The notes under the pieces were generated by a model. That model did not search any database. It saw only the letters and a list, made by a program, of their open reading frames with translations, and had not been told where the DNA came from. The position numbers and the translations under genes are program-made. Of a DNA stretch of 6,491 nt, positions 4,932-6,491 are shown piece by piece; positions within the stretch are counted from its first letter, which is position 1, and each line of letters begins with the position of its first letter. Origin of the DNA: Candidatus Latescibacterota bacterium (GTDB taxonomy: Bacteria; Krumholzibacteriota; Krumholzibacteriia; Krumholzibacteriales; WJIX01); NCBI GenBank assembly GCA_030643145.1, contig DAOWMJ010000110.1, positions 1-6,491 of the forward strand. The letters are read 5' to 3'.

Positions 4932-6491
4932 TTATTTCGATTCAAGTGTAATACACGGAACAATCATTTCTTCCAGAGAAATACCACCATGCTGAAAACT
5001 TCCCCGAAACTGTTTTTCATATTTATGAAATTCTGTCGGATAAACAAAATAGTAATTTTCTTTTGCAAAAACATAGTTTTTTGACGGACTCTCTGCCGGA
5101 AGTCTTAAATCGAGAGGATTACTGACATGATAACTGTGTTTTTTGTCAGTGCTTATATTCTCTCCGAATTTATAACGAAGATTAGTGGAAGTCCTTTTAT
5201 TCGCACGAACCAACATTGCTTTTTTACTCAACATAGATCCATGATCCGTTGTAATAACAACAACCGCATTCTGACGCACGATTTTCTGTAATATCTTAAA
5301 AAGGGCCGAATGGATGAACCACGAACGCGTAATAGAACGAAAAGCACTTTCATTGGGAGACATTTCAGATAGTATCTTGTTATAGCTCCGTCCATGAGAA
5401 AGTATATCGATAAAATTAATTACTATTGCCACAAGATCCAGAGACTTGTAAGTACCAATCTGTCCTTGAATATTATCCGCTTTATCATTATCAAGAATTT
5501 TGATGTATTTTGAATTAATATTTCTGAATCCCTTGCTTTTAAGCTGTTCTTTCATAAGTTCATTCTCAAAAAGGTTCTTACCGGTTTCTTCATTCTTTTC
5601 TTTTTCAAGCCAGTATTTGGGATATTTTGTTTTAATATCAACCGGGTGCAATCCGGAAAAAATCGAATTCCTTGAGTATGGAGTGGCGGTAGGTAAGGTC
5701 GCGTAGAAAAAATCCTTTTTTATATTATAGAAATCAGCCAGAAGATCTTCCATCATCAGCCACTGATCATACCTCATACAATCAATTACAACGAAATAAA
5801 CCGTTTTATTGCTATCAAAATGAGGCAATACAAATCGATCAAAAATGTCGACACTCAAGAGAGGGGTTTTTTCCGAATTAACCCACTCAACATAGTTTTC
5901 TTCAATAAAACGGCCAAATATCGCATTGCTTCTGTCTCTCAGTTCCATATGAGTTTGATTAAGCCCAGTATTGCTGAAACGATCAAACTCAATATCCCAG
6001 TAAGTTAAATCCTTATGGATCTTTATCCAGTCAGCATAAGAGGGTTTGCTGCCAATAAGATTGTCTATGGAATGATATATCTGTAAATACTCTTTACTTG
6101 CTGTCCCTTCCTGGATTCTATGAGATTCAAGAATCCGTTTTGAAGCTGAATAAATTTGAAGAGGATTAACCGGTTTGAGAAGATAGTCATCTATTTTCAT
6201 GCCAATGGCCTGGTCCATAAGACCTTCCGCTTCATTCTTGGTTATCATGATAATCGGCAAATTAGCATCAATCTCTTTAATTTCATGAAGAGTTTCCAGG
6301 CCACTTTTACCAGGCATAGTTTCATCCAGAAGAACAAGATCAAAGTTTTCGCTCTTGAGAATATCTAAACACTCCTGGCCGCTAGATACCCCTTTTACTA
6401 AATAGCCCTTATCTTCAAGAAGAATCAAATGCGCCCGAAGAAGGTCGATCTCATCATCAACCCATAATATTCGCTTCTTTTTTCTCAAAAC
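4932..6491 (-). CDS. porX: PorX-type response regulator with PglZ (alkaline-phosphatase-superfamily) domain; start at or beyond window edge
   Basis: This is a two-domain regulator. Numbering from the TTG at 6488 gives 518 residues, about the full PorX length. The receiver domain (roughly 5-120) has acidic Asp11/Asp12, phospho-acceptor Asp55 in LVLLDETMPG, Thr83 and Lys105 in DYLLKPVNP. After a helical linker comes the PglZ domain (about 230-518): VVIDCMRYDQW with Asp236, LPTATPYSRN (265-274) with the likely nucleophilic Thr, Asp361 and His365 in DILSHGRS, ITTDHGS with Asp415 and His416, and QHGGISLEEMIVP with His500. These fit the zinc-binding set of the superfamily. In Bacteroidota PorX works with the kinase PorY to control type IX secretion, and its PglZ domain has reported phosphodiesterase activity on oligonucleotides. 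No DNA-binding domain is seen. The codon before TTG is GTT and the frame is open to the edge, so the true start may lie outside. No kinase or secretion gene is in the window. Confidence 0.9.
   Translation of the reverse strand, partial: VLRKKKRILWVDDEIDLLRAHLILLEDKGYLVKGVSSGQECLDILKSENFDLVLLDETMPGKSGLETLHEIKEIDANLPIIMITKNEAEGLMDQAIGMKIDDYLLKPVNPLQIYSASKRILESHRIQEGTASKEYLQIYHSIDNLIGSKPSYADWIKIHKDLTYWDIEFDRFSNTGLNQTHMELRDRSNAIFGRFIEENYVEWVNSEKTPLLSVDIFDRFVLPHFDSNKTVYFVVIDCMRYDQWLMMEDLLADFYNIKKDFFYATLPTATPYSRNSIFSGLHPVDIKTKYPKYWLEKEKNEETGKNLFENELMKEQLKSKGFRNINSKYIKILDNDKADNIQGQIGTYKSLDLVAIVINFIDILSHGRSYNKILSEMSPNESAFRSITRSWFIHSALFKILQKIVRQNAVVVITTDHGSMLSKKAMLVRANKRTSTNLRYKFGENISTDKKHSYHVSNPLDLRLPAESPSKNYVFAKENYYFVYPTEFHKYEKQFRGSFQHGGISLEEMIVPCITLESK

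Noticed and set aside
4589..4951. 120-codon plus-strand open frame spanning tsaE and the spacer
   Set aside because: It is antisense to the tsaE P-loop region and runs over the porX end; no ribosome binding site or recognisable motif supports it.
4932..5820. PglZ domain as a sign of a BREX or phage-growth-limitation defence island
   Set aside because: The PglZ domain is fused to an N-terminal receiver and ends in the PorX-like QHGGISLEEMIVP. No brxC, pglX methylase, brxA/B or brxL is nearby, and all neighbours are housekeeping genes.

Overview
The window holds seven genes, all on the minus strand and in transcription order from right to left: a PorX-type response regulator with a PglZ domain (its start lies at or beyond the right edge), tsaE, tsaB, rimI, a trimeric-type purine nucleoside phosphorylase, accD, and folC (its last residues lie beyond the left edge). 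Apart from an 89-base gap after porX and a 245-base gap before accD, the genes abut or overlap. No tRNA, rRNA, CRISPR array, insertion sequence or phage gene was seen. The long plus-strand frames are shadows of these genes.

Organism. The response regulator-PglZ architecture (PorX) is best known from Bacteroidota and related FCB-group bacteria, where it regulates type IX secretion and often sits next to tsaE. The other genes are general bacterial housekeeping genes. I infer a chromosomal segment of an FCB-group bacterium, possibly an uncultured lineage. The phylum cannot be settled from this sequence.

Layout. Positions 4932-6491 carry the regulator. After an 89-base spacer with a possible stem-loop, 2400-4842 is a tight cluster: tsaE overlaps tsaB by 47 bases, tsaB overlaps rimI by one base, and the phosphorylase starts one base after the rimI stop. 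TsaE and TsaB are the accessory subunits of the bacterial t6A tRNA-modification machinery; TsaD and TsaC are not in the window. RimI is an N-terminal acetyltransferase that commonly travels with them. The 245-base spacer 2155-2399 holds a plausible sigma-70 promoter, an AT-rich palindrome and a possible leader hairpin. It probably starts a second unit, accD-folC, overlapping by 32 bases, for fatty-acid and folate synthesis.

The window is mostly ordinary and I do not see a new multi-gene system. The points most worth a second look are the PorX regulator beside t6A genes, an unusual Lys in the acetyl-CoA loop of RimI, a TTG start for tsaB backed by a strong ribosome binding site, and the accD leader, which also holds an unexplained 56-codon open frame.
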